From CAVREM01 sp963728825 (GTDB taxonomy: Bacteria > Acidobacteriota > Vicinamibacteria > Vicinamibacterales > CAVVIG01), in NCBI GenBank assembly GCA_963728825.1, contig CAVSLA010000004.1:806001-870000 (forward strand): a stretch of DNA of 64,000 bases, written 5' to 3'. The stretch's first letter is position 1; each line of letters starts with the position of its first letter. Positions 17,135 to 26,603 of this stretch are shown here, piece after piece. The position numbers and the translations under genes were made by a program. The notes under the pieces were generated by a model. It did no database searches. It was given only the letters and a program-made list of their open reading frames with translations, and was not told the DNA's origin.

Positions 17135-17488
17135 ATGGATGACGACGTCCTCGCGCTGCTGCCGCTGCCGCCGGTCACCTTCCATATCCTCCTGGCGCTG
17201 GCCGGCGAGGATCGTCATGGCTACGCGATCATCCAGGAAGTCGAAGAGCGGACCGGCGGCTCCCTGAAGCTCGGCGCCGGCACCCTCTACCGGTCGATCC
17301 ACCGGATGCTCGAACAGGGGCTGGTCGTCGAGACGCGTGACCGGCCCGCGCCCGAACACGACGACGAGCGGCGACGCTATTACCGGATTACCAAATTCGG
17401 CATCGAGACGGCGAAGGCCGAGTCGCGCCGCCTGGAGCAGCTCGTCAAGCTGGCGCGGCAGAGCGGCTTTGCTCGCGGGAGGACGTGA
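17135..17488 (+). CDS. PadR-family transcriptional regulator, type B
   Basis: A 117-residue PadR-type winged-helix protein. Key segments are LALLPLPPVTFHILLALAG, DRHGYAIIQEVEERTGG, GAGTLYRSIHRMLEQGL and DDERRRYYRITKFG. The N-terminus LPLPPVTFHIL and the DDERRRYYR wing mark it as a subtype different from the regulator at 3117-3449 and close to the one at 30442. The stop overlaps the ADOP start (TGATG), so it should control that permease. Its own promoter carries a palindrome over the -10 box. Confidence 0.9.
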   Translation: MDDDVLALLPLPPVTFHILLALAGEDRHGYAIIQEVEERTGGSLKLGAGTLYRSIHRMLEQGLVVETRDRPAPEHDDERRRYYRITKFGIETAKAESRRLEQLVKLARQSGFARGRT

Positions 17489-20061
17489 TGCGCCTCTATC
17501 GTCTGCTGCTGCGGCTGTATCCCACCTCGTTCCGCGCCGAGTACGGCGAGCAGATGTGCGAGGCGTTCGCGGCGAGAAGGCACATGGAACCGCCGCTGGC
17601 GCTGTGGATGTCCGCGATCGCCGACGTCGTGGCCAATGCGCTGCGCGTCCAGGGCGAGGTGCTGCGCCAGGACGTGCGGTGGAGCGTGCGCGGGCTGCGC
17701 AAGGCCCCTGGATTCGCGTTCACGGCGGTCATCGTCTGCGCGCTCGGCCTCGGCGCGACCACCGGGGCGTTCGCGCTCCTCGATCACGTGTTGCTTCGGC
17801 CGCTGCCGTTCCCCAGAGCTGGCGAACTGGTGGCCCTGTATCAGACCGAGTTCGATCGTGGCAACGCGCGCACGCAGCTGACGCCTCCCAACTACGAGGA
17901 CTGGAAGGCGATGAACAGAACCTTTGCCTCGATGGGCACCTACGTGCCGGCCTCGGTCTCCGTCAACTTTTCGGGCCAGGGCGAGCCGGTCCGTCTCGAC
18001 GCCATCATGGCGGACCCCGAGCTGTTCGAGACGCTCCAGGTTCGTCCGGTCGTGGGGCGGGTGTTCACGGTCGACGAGGAACGCAGCGGTTCGGTCGTGC
18101 TTCTGAGCGATACGCTGGCGAGCTCGCTGTTCGGTGGCGCCGCCGCGGCGCTGGGACGCACGGTTCGATTGAATCTTCAGTCGTATGTGGTAGTCGGGGT
18201 CATGCCGCAGGGTTTCGCGTTTCCGTACCGCGACACCGAGCTGTGGATGCCGTTGCGCAGGAACATCGGCGCAGGCGCCTGGGCAGATCGTCGAAACCAC
18301 ATCCTCAACGTGATCGGTCGGCTGCGACCGGGTGTGTCGACCGCGCAGGCGAGAGCAGATCTGGAGGTGATCGGCGAGCAGCTGGCCCGAGCATATCCAG
18401 CGGAAAATGCCCGCATCGGCCCCGAACTCCTCGCACTGCGCGATGTCATGTCGCCGCAGTCGCGGATGCTGGTCATTGGCGTGTTCGGCGCCGCCTTCTG
18501 TCTGATGCTGATCGCCTGCACGAACCTGGCGAACCTCCTGTTCGCCCGCGCCGTGGCGCGCCGGCCCGAACTGGCCGTGCGGTTGGCGATTGGCGCCGGC
18601 AGCGACCGGCTGGTGCGGCAGCTGCTGACCGAAAGCCTGATTCTGGCGATGATCGGCGGCGCCCTCGGTCTCGTCCTGGCGGTTCTCGCGCGACCGATGG
18701 TGCCGCTTCTCGTTCCGACCGCACTGCCGATCGCCGCCCTTCCCGAATTGGACTGGCGGGTATTCGGCTTCGCCGCGACTCTTGCGCTGACCACCAGCGT
18801 GCTGTTCGGTGTCGGACCCGCTTGGCGCTCCACTCGCAACGCGGATTTCGTGTCGTTGCGATCCCGTTCGGCCGCCAGTGGTCGTGATCGATTGCGCGCG
18901 GCGCTTGTGCTGGCGGAAGTCGCCGCCACGGTGGTGCTGCTGGTCGCAACCGGCCTGTTGCTGAAGGCGATGTGGCGCGTTCAGGCCGTCGATCCCGGCT
19001 TTGACGCGGCCGGGGTTCTCACGATGAGAACCTGGCTGCCTTCGACCACGCCGCCAGTCGCGCGGCGGGAATTCTATGCGCGGGTCCTGAGCGAAGCGCG
19101 TGCCCTGCCGGGTGTCACTTCCGCCGGCTACATCAGCTTCCTGCCAATGACCTTCCAGGCCGGAAACCTCCCGATCGTGGTCCCGGGAGCGACGGCGATG
19201 GAGGAAACGCGCGCACACACGCGATTCGTCACGCCGGACTATTTTCGGACGATGGGGATTCCCGTGCTTCTTGGCCGGGACGTCACGGAAGCCGACCATG
19301 CCGAGGCTCCACCGGTGACGATCATCAGCGAGTCGCTGGCGCAGCGCTTGTGGCCCGACCTGGATCCGCTCGGCCGCGAACTGACGCTCGCACGCATCGC
19401 GAACTGGACCGTAGTCGGTGTGGTCGGCGACGTCGCCGTCCGCGGTCTCGAGCAATCGAGCCTGCCGCAGATTTACTTTCCCGCCGATCAGTTGCCCGTG
19501 AAAGCCATGGGTGCGTTCTACGCGCCCAACGATTTCGTGGCGCGAACCGCAGGCGATCCGCTGGCCCTCACACATCCGCTCCGCGAGATCGTTCGTCGCG
19601 CCAATCCAGAACAGGCCATCTCGGACGTTCGGCTGCTCGAGGACCTGGTTGGTCGACAGACGGCCTCGCGTCGCGCCCAATTGGCCGTTCTCGCGACGTT
19701 TGCCGGAATCGCGTTCGTGCTGGCGGCGATCGGAATCTACGGGCTGCTGTCGTTCGCGGTTTCGATGCGGACCCGGGAAGTCGGTGTCCGCCTGGCGCTG
19801 GGCGCCGAGCGCCGCGACGTGCTCGCGATGTTCGTCCGCCAGGGGCTCATGCTCGGCGTCGCGGGCATCGTCATCGGCCTGTCCCTGGCGTACGGTGCAG
19901 CACGGGCGATGACGGCATTGCTGTTCGGCGTCCAGCCCGGTGACGCCGCGATTTATGCAACCGCCGGCCTGCTTGCGATCCTGATGACGCTCGCGGGCAG
20001 CCTTCGACCCGCGCTGTGTGCTGCGCGTCTCGATCCCGCGATCACGATCCGACGGGATTAG
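17488..20061 (+). CDS. ADOP-family ABC transporter permease, type B
   Basis: An 857-residue permease. The N-terminus MRLYRLLLRLYPTSFRAEY is a short amphipathic prefix, unlike the AAELDSHLE-type prefix of type A copies. Then come LRKAPGFAFTAVIVCALGLG (membrane helix), a periplasmic MacB-like domain, a first FtsX block (CTNLANLLFARAVARRPELA), a second periplasmic domain and a C-terminal FtsX block (GLLSFAVSMRTREVGVRLA). ATG 17488 overlaps the PadR stop; a GTG one codon earlier is possible. GGGAGGAC upstream is a good ribosome-binding site. No ATPase gene is nearby. Confidence 0.9.
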   Translation: MRLYRLLLRLYPTSFRAEYGEQMCEAFAARRHMEPPLALWMSAIADVVANALRVQGEVLRQDVRWSVRGLRKAPGFAFTAVIVCALGLGATTGAFALLDHVLLRPLPFPRAGELVALYQTEFDRGNARTQLTPPNYEDWKAMNRTFASMGTYVPASVSVNFSGQGEPVRLDAIMADPELFETLQVRPVVGRVFTVDEERSGSVVLLSDTLASSLFGGAAAALGRTVRLNLQSYVVVGVMPQGFAFPYRDTELWMPLRRNIGAGAWADRRNHILNVIGRLRPGVSTAQARADLEVIGEQLARAYPAENARIGPELLALRDVMSPQSRMLVIGVFGAAFCLMLIACTNLANLLFARAVARRPELAVRLAIGAGSDRLVRQLLTESLILAMIGGALGLVLAVLARPMVPLLVPTALPIAALPELDWRVFGFAATLALTTSVLFGVGPAWRSTRNADFVSLRSRSAASGRDRLRAALVLAEVAATVVLLVATGLLLKAMWRVQAVDPGFDAAGVLTMRTWLPSTTPPVARREFYARVLSEARALPGVTSAGYISFLPMTFQAGNLPIVVPGATAMEETRAHTRFVTPDYFRTMGIPVLLGRDVTEADHAEAPPVTIISESLAQRLWPDLDPLGRELTLARIANWTVVGVVGDVAVRGLEQSSLPQIYFPADQLPVKAMGAFYAPNDFVARTAGDPLALTHPLREIVRRANPEQAISDVRLLEDLVGRQTASRRAQLAVLATFAGIAFVLAAIGIYGLLSFAVSMRTREVGVRLALGAERRDVLAMFVRQGLMLGVAGIVIGLSLAYGAARAMTALLFGVQPGDAAIYATAGLLAILMTLAGSLRPALCAARLDPAITIRRD

Positions 20062-20065
20062 CTTG

Positions 20066-20194
20066 TAGGTAGGCCGGGCATTTTAGGCCGGGCATGCCGC
20101 TCGTACGTAGGCCGGGCCTCTTAGGCCCGGCATGTCCTCGTACGTAGGCCGGGCCTCTTAGGCCCGGCATGTTGGCGGACCTAAGAGGTCCGCC
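20066..20194. repeat. Array of four REP-like hairpins between convergent genes
   Basis: Hairpins at about 20071-20096 (degenerate), 20111-20131 and 20148-20168 (both GCCGGGCCT / AGGCCCGGC, loop CTT) and 20174-20194 (GGCGGACCT / AGGTCCGCC). The second and third sit in nearly identical blocks, pointing to recent local duplication. Position suggests bidirectional termination. Confidence 0.8.
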
Positions 20195-20210
20195 CTACGA
20201 GGAGCAGGAC

Positions 20211-22286
20211 CTAGATCTGCGGAGCCCGGATCAGCCGAACGATCAATCCCACGAGCACCAGGACGGCCAGTCCCAGCAGCGCCCAGAACAGGCGCGGCGA
20301 CATCAGCGCGACAGCTTGGGTGCCACCTTGATCCTGTTCCGCTTCTGCGCTGATGTCAGCAGCGGTCACGCCAAGCAGCCGTGGCGCCAGCAGCGCAAGG
20401 TCGTACTGCGGCACCGACAGATCGGGATGTCCGTAGGCGAGGCGCAGCGGCGCCTGCGCGTCGCGGAAAAAACGAAGGCGATACTGCGGGAAGAGCAGAT
20501 TGACCGCGGTAATCGGCAGGACGCTGTTGTCGCCCTCGGCAACGGTGACCAGAATCTCCCGCGCGTCGGTCTCCCGGAGCGGAACGGTGAGTGGCGGCGC
20601 CGGTGTTTCCTGCGCGGCATGCGTCCATGATGCTGACGCGAGCGTGTCGATCCACGGATCTCTCCGCCGACGGTCCGGGGCGCGTTCGACCGCGACGCTG
20701 AGCCGGCGCTGAAACACCCTCGCGCTGGTAGTGAGGACGAGGCTGGCTGCCGGCAGCCGTTCGTACGGCCATCTGATTCGATAGACCGTTTCGTTCGGCC
20801 CCGCCTGGGCGGCCGCCGGTGGCGAGTCGACGCGCTCGAGAGTGACGTCAACCGATAGAGGCTCGGACGATCGTTCCAGCAAATAGGGAATCTGACGCCC
20901 TTCGGCGTCGATGACGCGGACATCCCCGAAGCGGGACGTGACGCCGCCGCTGTGCGCGAGGGCAGCTTCGTCGAGCTTGACCGCAACCAGTCCGGCATCG
21001 CCAGCCGGCAAGTCACGGACAAACTTGAACCGGCTCGCGTCGACGGTAGCTCCGACGGTGGGCAGCGCCGGCGCCGCCGTCATCTGGTTCTCAGCCGCGG
21101 CGCGGGCGCGCGGCTCGCCCCACGCTGCACTCGCGACGTGATCGACGCGGACCGTCTGCCGTACCGCTTCGAGGTCGTAGCGGGGCGGCGCCAGCGTGGC
21201 ATTGCCGTAGCGGGCCAGCGCCGCGCCCTGCGCCTCGAAGTAGATCCACGGCAATTCCGCAAAGACAGCGGTGACGCCACGCAGATCCAGCGGCGTGTTG
21301 TTGCCGTCGTCGACGACGATGTCGAGCTCTGGTTCGAGTGGCGGCTGAATGGCTACTTGCAGCGCCGCCGCGGCCAACGTTCCCTGTTCGATGCGCTTCA
21401 GCAGTCCACGGCCGATCAGCGCCGGTGCCGCCTCAGTGCCGGTGAGCCGCGCTTCATACACCTCTACGCCCCGCATGACGTGGCCAGTGGGCACGTCGAG
21501 CTCCAGCGCAATAATCGGCAGCCGGGAGCCGGGGAGGCGCACATGAAAGCGGCTCCGCCCAGGCTCACTCGCCCGGCGCTCGAAGACGACAGCCGTTGTC
21601 AGCGCCGCGGGCGGCGAGACGGTCGTGACCACGCGGGTGGACACGCCCGGCGGGGGTCCGATCCGGCCACTGCGCGTGTCGTCCCACGTGACGCGGAGAT
21701 ACCGATAGGAGCCGGCCGCGAACCCCAACTCGACCTGCCGGAGGTTCGAGTCAGGGAGGTCGAAGACGGTCCCTTCATCGACGAGCAGGGTCCAGCGGGC
21801 GCGGTCGCCGCTCGCTTCCAGCTTGAGCCGTTTCAGGTACGGTGGGGCCAGCCGATCGAACCGGAATCGATCGATGGTCACCGCCTCACCCAGATCCGCC
21901 TCGAAGCCGCTCGCGCGCTCTCGTTCGGTTTCGATCGCGGCGATCGGCAGGACCGCTGCAGCGGCCCGCCACAATGGTGCGACGTCGGGGCTCGGGACGA
22001 GGAGATGGGGGATTTCCGCCCCCGATGTATCGAACAGGCGGAGATCGGCGAGCCCGCCGCTCGCCACGGCGCGCCGCGTGTCGTCGTCGCCTGACGTTCT
22101 CATCGTGACGCGAAATGGACTGCCGGCGGTCACGAGCGGCACGTCAATCGCCAGGCGATGAGGACCGGGCCCGGTCACGGTAATCGGGCGCTCGAAGCGG
22201 AACGACGTTGGCGACGTCGGGCCGGGCACCTGCGCTGACGCACCGGCGACGAGCGCCACGATCACGGCAGCCGCGCGACTCTTCAT
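20211..22286 (-). CDS. DUF3999-family protein, secreted with C-terminal anchor
   Basis: A 691-residue protein beginning MKSRAAAVIVALVAGASAQ, a signal peptide. A long beta-rich extracytoplasmic region follows, with segments such as LGEAVTIDRFRFDRL, YRYLRVTWDD and DIVVDDGNNTPLDLRG. A C-terminal membrane helix (LFWALLGLAVLVLVGLIV) has a short basic tail. The pattern and the upstream partner fit the DUF3999 family, of unknown function. The start overlaps the stop of the DUF2339 gene (ATGA), so the two are translated together. The same frame stays open far upstream, but that extension lies over the DUF2339 gene and is not real. Confidence 0.8.
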   Translation of the reverse strand: MKSRAAAVIVALVAGASAQVPGPTSPTSFRFERPITVTGPGPHRLAIDVPLVTAGSPFRVTMRTSGDDDTRRAVASGGLADLRLFDTSGAEIPHLLVPSPDVAPLWRAAAAVLPIAAIETERERASGFEADLGEAVTIDRFRFDRLAPPYLKRLKLEASGDRARWTLLVDEGTVFDLPDSNLRQVELGFAAGSYRYLRVTWDDTRSGRIGPPPGVSTRVVTTVSPPAALTTAVVFERRASEPGRSRFHVRLPGSRLPIIALELDVPTGHVMRGVEVYEARLTGTEAAPALIGRGLLKRIEQGTLAAAALQVAIQPPLEPELDIVVDDGNNTPLDLRGVTAVFAELPWIYFEAQGAALARYGNATLAPPRYDLEAVRQTVRVDHVASAAWGEPRARAAAENQMTAAPALPTVGATVDASRFKFVRDLPAGDAGLVAVKLDEAALAHSGGVTSRFGDVRVIDAEGRQIPYLLERSSEPLSVDVTLERVDSPPAAAQAGPNETVYRIRWPYERLPAASLVLTTSARVFQRRLSVAVERAPDRRRRDPWIDTLASASWTHAAQETPAPPLTVPLRETDAREILVTVAEGDNSVLPITAVNLLFPQYRLRFFRDAQAPLRLAYGHPDLSVPQYDLALLAPRLLGVTAADISAEAEQDQGGTQAVALMSPRLFWALLGLAVLVLVGLIVRLIRAPQI

Positions 22287-25200
22287 CAGTTTTCCTTCGG
22301 CGTCAGCAGCACGAACCTCTGAAGCGCGAGCGCGACCAGTGCCAGCGACGCGGCCAGGGCGACGAGAGAGCCGACCCGATACAAGCCGCCCAGCGAACCC
22401 AGGTCGTACAGGAACGCCTTGACCGTCGTGGTCGCGATGAGCGCGAGCGCCGCGATCCGGCCGTAGCGGCTGTTTGCGTAGATGCCGACCGCGAGCATTC
22501 CCATCCCGAAGACCAGCCACGCCAGCGTGTACGTCAGATCCTGGGCGACATCGCTTCCGAACCGGAACACGATTTCTGGACCGGTTGCGTAGAAGTCGGC
22601 GACTTCGATGTTGACCAGCAGAAACAGGACGATCCCTGCTGCGGGCGGCAGCAGGGTAGACAGACGCGGCGCCGCAGCCAGGACTCGATCTTCGGTCTTC
22701 CGCAGCCACCGCGCCGCCACCACCATCGCCACCGAGCACGTCAGGTAGGCGTACAGATACCAGTTGAACAGCCTGACGCTGCCGCGCGGCTCGTACAGGT
22801 AGACCGAGGGGTTGAGCACGAGCCGGACGAACACCACCGCCATCAAGGCGGCGGTCGCGTACAGCAGTCCTCGGTGCGGCACTCGCTGATAGAGCCAGGC
22901 GAACGCCGCCGCTTCGAGAGCCCAGCCGATGGTGATCCACTGATTGCTCAGTTGCAGCGGGATCGCGACGGTTGCGAACCCGAGTGCGGCGGCGGCGACC
23001 AGTGCCAGACGTCCGAGATCGCGCTGCCCCGCTGGTTCCATCTGCAGCAGCTGTCGCAGCGTGAGCGCCAGCACGAGCCCTTCGGCGACCGGGATCGCGC
23101 CGCTGAACGCGCGCAGTTCGCCGATGACGAGCGCCTGCCGGGCCGCGAAGAAGAAGAAGATGCTCCCCAGGATCGCCGTGAGGTAGGGCCCGCGTTCGCC
23201 GATCGCGCGGCGATTCAGAACCAGCGGATAAGCCGCGAACACGGCGTAGAGGGCGGTCGCCAGCATCAACCCCCCTCTCCAGTCTGCCGGCGCGGCGCGA
23301 TCGGCCTGCCAGACGATCGTTGCCAGCCAGGCCGGAGCGACCGCGGCCATGGCGACTGGCGACCAGCGATGCGTCCAGGCCAGCAGCAGGATGGTCGACA
23401 GATTGATCACGTGGGCGGCAATCGCCGGAAACAGGAGCGATGCGGCGCCGGTGTGAGCGGCAGTGATGATGGTGAATTCGGTGACGAACAGCGCAACAAT
23501 CGCACCGATCGATCGTGCGACCGCGTCCGGTCGTCCGAGCTGTGCGACCGCACGCGATCCCACGGCGTAGGCGGCGACGACTTCGCCGGCAATCAGCAAA
23601 GTGGTCGCCCACTCGCCCGGCAGCCCCTGCGAGAGCGACAGGACGACGAGTGCCGCCGCGACGACTCCAGCTGCGTGCAGAAACGGCACCTTCGCATGAA
23701 GCGATGCTGCCGTGGTGGCGAGGGTGATGACGGTCAGTGCGCCGAGGATTGGCCACGGCGGCGCCGACCATCGCGGATCCAGTGCGATCAGGAAGAGAAA
23801 CAGCTGACCGACCAGCCCGAGATACAAGCCTTGACGGAAGCCGACGCCCCATACATTGCCGTCAGCCGTGGCCGCGGTCTGCCGCACCGCCCAGGCATAG
23901 CCGGTCAGCATCACCAGCGAGAGACCGACCAGCACGGTCAGCGACGGCAAGACCCCGACGTCGGCCGCGGCATTTCCCCACCATACGGCCAGCACGACCC
24001 ACGAGAGAACTCCGCCGAGCGCCGAGACGAGCGGCATCGCACCGGCCGCGCTCTCGATGAACAGGCCGGCATCGAGAATCGCCAACAGCAGCGCGAGACC
24101 CCACAGCGCACCGGGGGCGCGTTGGCCATCCGCAAAGAACAGGAGCAGCGCCAGGCTCGTCAGCAGGACGGCGCCGGCACCCCAGGCCGGCTGCATCGGG
24201 CGCCCCGTGCGTCGCCAGGCGAGCGGTACGCCCAGATAGAAAAGGCCGAACCCGGCGTAGAGCCCGATAGCGGTCCAGAGCCGTTGCGGAACGAAATGGG
24301 TCGCCGACCACGAGGCCTCGGCTACAAGCGCGAACAGCGCGCCGACGAAGTACAAGCCGGCCTCGCCGGTTGCGAACGCCCGCCAGGCGATCAGCGCCAG
24401 GACGAGGAACAGCGCGCCGAAGATTGTGTACGGCGTGGCCGTCTGCGGTTCGATGCGCACGATGACCGCGAACACGAAGAGCAGAACGGGTGCGACGTAG
24501 ATCATCCGCGCACCGATTCCGGTAAACGGTCGCTTCAGCCGTTCTGCCACCAGCGGGACCATCGCGTACACCGCGGCAAAGACGACCGCAAAGGCGATCA
24601 CCGTCCGCCATGCGCCGGTGGCGTACAACGTCGCCGGCCAGACGCCGAAGACGAGAACCGTTGCCAGGCCGCCCATCACGTGCAGCCGTTCATCGCGTTG
24701 GGCGATCGCCACCGCGGCGAGGCCCAGCACGACGATCAACAAGAACCCGAACAGCAGTCCGGTGTGAACGCCGTAGCGGGGGACCACGGTGAGGAACAGC
24801 GCGAAAATCAAAGGCATCGCCGAGGCGGCGAGGCCCGAGCCTTCCAGCGTCGTATTCATCGTCGCGCTGCCCGCCGTGCGACGGCCGAGTGCCAGCGCCA
24901 CGAATGACGTGACGGCGAACACCAGGAAAATCCCCATGCCGAGCGGCAGCTCGTTCGACGACAGGAACCGGACGACCCAGCCCCACTGGTACAGCGTGGT
25001 CAGGACCAGGGTGAGCAGCGTGAGGATCGGCCACTTCTTGCGCACCGCCACCCACGCCAGGCCGACGTTCAGCAGCAGCAGGTACGAAAACAGCGGGATC
25101 GGCCGATCCTCTCCGGTGGAGAGCAGCGCGGGCGTGGCGAAGCCACCGATCAGGCCGAGGATGGCGATGAACATCGAGTCGTGGCGGATTGACAGCAGCA

Positions 25201-25993
25201 CCGCCAGCACGGTGACGACAATCAGCAGCCCGAACGCCGCCGAAGGCGGAATGAGCTTCCACAACGCGTTCGCCGCGAAGAAGGTCGAAAATAGAATCGC
25301 GATCGCAGCAGCATCGAGCGCGTTGGCGGTGACCCGGTAGCGCTGCGCTGCGCGCAGCTCGCAGAGCACCAGCAGCGCCGTAGCGACGACGACTCCGATC
25401 GCCACGCGGACGGTGGGTGCCAGCCAGCCTCTTTCGAGCGAATATCTGAAGAAGAAGACCGCGGCGAGTACCAGCGCGATGCCGGCGATCGCCGAAAAGA
25501 GCTTCACGCCGACCAGTTGTTCCCAGTCGAATCGCGCCCACGGCGCTGATGGCGGGGGCGGCGGCGAGGGAGGCGGCATCCGTGGCGGTGCCGTTTCGGC
25601 CGCTCGCGGTGCCGATGGCGCCGCCGGCGTTTTCGGCGGTGTTGATGGCGTCGCTGGCGTTGCACGCGGCGGCGTCGGCTGTGACGGCCGCGGGGGCGCC
25701 GCGATCACCGGCGGGAGCTCGCCCGGCCGGGCCGCCAACGGTGGTGGTGACACGGGCGCCGGTCGGACTACCTCCGGAATCGGAGCTGTAGCCGGCGGCG
25801 GTGGCGTCGCGGTAGTGGCCGTTTTTTCGACCTGCCAGAGACGCCGCCTCAGCTCGTCGACCGTCCGCCGGTGCTGGTCCAGATCGCGCTCGAGCGCTTT
25901 GAGCCGGCTGGACAGGCCCATCTGGCGCAGCAAGCTGACAATCGGCAGCACTGCGAGGGCGAGGCCGATCAGCGTGAAAAATAAGGTAAACAC
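22286..25993 (-). CDS. DUF2339-family polytopic membrane protein
   Basis: A 1235-residue membrane protein. An N-terminal helix (1-22) leads to a short coiled-coil (about 28-60, LKALERDLDQHRRTVDELRR). A proline-rich stretch of about 90 residues follows, then RFDWEQLVGVKLFSAIAGIAL and roughly thirty hydrophobic segments to the C-terminus. This matches DUF2339 proteins, whose function is unknown. It is paired with a DUF3999 gene by a four-base overlap, an arrangement I recall from other bacteria. A joint role at the cell envelope is inferred. Confidence 0.85.
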   Translation of the reverse strand: MFTLFFTLIGLALAVLPIVSLLRQMGLSSRLKALERDLDQHRRTVDELRRRLWQVEKTATTATPPPPATAPIPEVVRPAPVSPPPLAARPGELPPVIAAPPRPSQPTPPRATPATPSTPPKTPAAPSAPRAAETAPPRMPPPSPPPPPSAPWARFDWEQLVGVKLFSAIAGIALVLAAVFFFRYSLERGWLAPTVRVAIGVVVATALLVLCELRAAQRYRVTANALDAAAIAILFSTFFAANALWKLIPPSAAFGLLIVVTVLAVLLSIRHDSMFIAILGLIGGFATPALLSTGEDRPIPLFSYLLLLNVGLAWVAVRKKWPILTLLTLVLTTLYQWGWVVRFLSSNELPLGMGIFLVFAVTSFVALALGRRTAGSATMNTTLEGSGLAASAMPLIFALFLTVVPRYGVHTGLLFGFLLIVVLGLAAVAIAQRDERLHVMGGLATVLVFGVWPATLYATGAWRTVIAFAVVFAAVYAMVPLVAERLKRPFTGIGARMIYVAPVLLFVFAVIVRIEPQTATPYTIFGALFLVLALIAWRAFATGEAGLYFVGALFALVAEASWSATHFVPQRLWTAIGLYAGFGLFYLGVPLAWRRTGRPMQPAWGAGAVLLTSLALLLFFADGQRAPGALWGLALLLAILDAGLFIESAAGAMPLVSALGGVLSWVVLAVWWGNAAADVGVLPSLTVLVGLSLVMLTGYAWAVRQTAATADGNVWGVGFRQGLYLGLVGQLFLFLIALDPRWSAPPWPILGALTVITLATTAASLHAKVPFLHAAGVVAAALVVLSLSQGLPGEWATTLLIAGEVVAAYAVGSRAVAQLGRPDAVARSIGAIVALFVTEFTIITAAHTGAASLLFPAIAAHVINLSTILLLAWTHRWSPVAMAAVAPAWLATIVWQADRAAPADWRGGLMLATALYAVFAAYPLVLNRRAIGERGPYLTAILGSIFFFFAARQALVIGELRAFSGAIPVAEGLVLALTLRQLLQMEPAGQRDLGRLALVAAAALGFATVAIPLQLSNQWITIGWALEAAAFAWLYQRVPHRGLLYATAALMAVVFVRLVLNPSVYLYEPRGSVRLFNWYLYAYLTCSVAMVVAARWLRKTEDRVLAAAPRLSTLLPPAAGIVLFLLVNIEVADFYATGPEIVFRFGSDVAQDLTYTLAWLVFGMGMLAVGIYANSRYGRIAALALIATTTVKAFLYDLGSLGGLYRVGSLVALAASLALVALALQRFVLLTPKEN

Positions 25994-26158
25994 GCGTGCA
26001 TCAGCGCGGCAGACCGCGCCTTATATCTATCGGCAGATTAACGAATTAGCCGCAGGCTGGTGGGGAAGCGGCTACCGATGCCTCAGGGCGACGAGGAGGT
26101 CGACGCTCACCGCCCTGGCTGAAGAATCAGCGACGCGAGAAGCGTCGCGGCGTGCCGA
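25994..26158. other. Intergenic region upstream of the DUF2339 gene
   Basis: Contains a perfect hairpin, GCGACGC / GCGTCGC with a five-base loop at 26130-26148, just past the stop of the minus-strand gene at 26159. It is probably that gene's terminator. A T-rich stretch at about 26020-26040 may hold the DUF2339 promoter; I cannot name a confident box. Confidence 0.5.
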
Positions 26159-26527
26159 TTACTTTCGGGTCGCCGACCACTGCGCGGAGCCGAAGCCGCC
26201 GAAGTCGACATCGCCCTTCAGCGCCTCTTTCTCCAATGCGCCGCTGAACGTGATGGTGAGGACCTGACCCTGCGCGTCGACCGTCAGGCTCATCAACAGT
26301 TTCCCATCGGTGAACGTGCCTTCCAACGGAGCCTCGCCCTGTGCGCTGACCAGTGTCCCGGTCACCTTCTGGCCGTCCTGCTTCAGCGTCATGTCGGCCT
26401 CGACGGCCCCCTGATCGGTCTGGAACGTCATCTTCCAAATGCCAGCCACGCCGGATTGGGCCGCAGCAAACGGCGCGCTGAGCAGTATCAGGGTGAACAC
26501 CACGGACCCGGTGCGTGCGTATTTCAT
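26159..26527 (-). CDS. Small secreted protein, unknown function
   Basis: A 122-residue protein with a signal peptide (MKYARTGSVVFTLILLSAPF then AAAQ). The mature part is a small beta-rich domain with GIWKMTFQTDQG and DMTLKQDGQKVTGTL, a pattern often seen in lipocalin-like secreted proteins of this phylum. GGGAGAG seven bases before the ATG is a good ribosome-binding site. It lies downstream of an ADOP permease gene on the same strand, 76 bases away. No enzymatic motif is visible. Confidence 0.75.
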   Translation of the reverse strand: MKYARTGSVVFTLILLSAPFAAAQSGVAGIWKMTFQTDQGAVEADMTLKQDGQKVTGTLVSAQGEAPLEGTFTDGKLLMSLTVDAQGQVLTITFSGALEKEALKGDVDFGGFGSAQWSATRK

Positions 26528-26603
26528 CGGGCTCTCCCTCTGGTGATAGCCAGGAATCGGCACCGCAGAGGTTACCCGTACTGTCGTCGAAGGACAACCG
26601 TGA

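Noticed and set aside
17380..19680. Long open frame antisense to the ADOP permease (766 residues)
   Set aside because: Composition bias only; the sense strand carries all FtsX motifs.
22287..23852. Upstream extension of the DUF3999 frame (would give 1213 residues)
   Set aside because: The extension lies over the DUF2339 coding sequence in another frame and has arginine-rich, low-complexity composition; the signal peptide at 22286 marks the true start.
22208..24907. Very long open frame antisense to DUF2339 (899 residues)
   Set aside because: GC-rich antisense frame rich in Arg, Gln and Asp, with no motifs; the opposite strand codes for a clear membrane protein.
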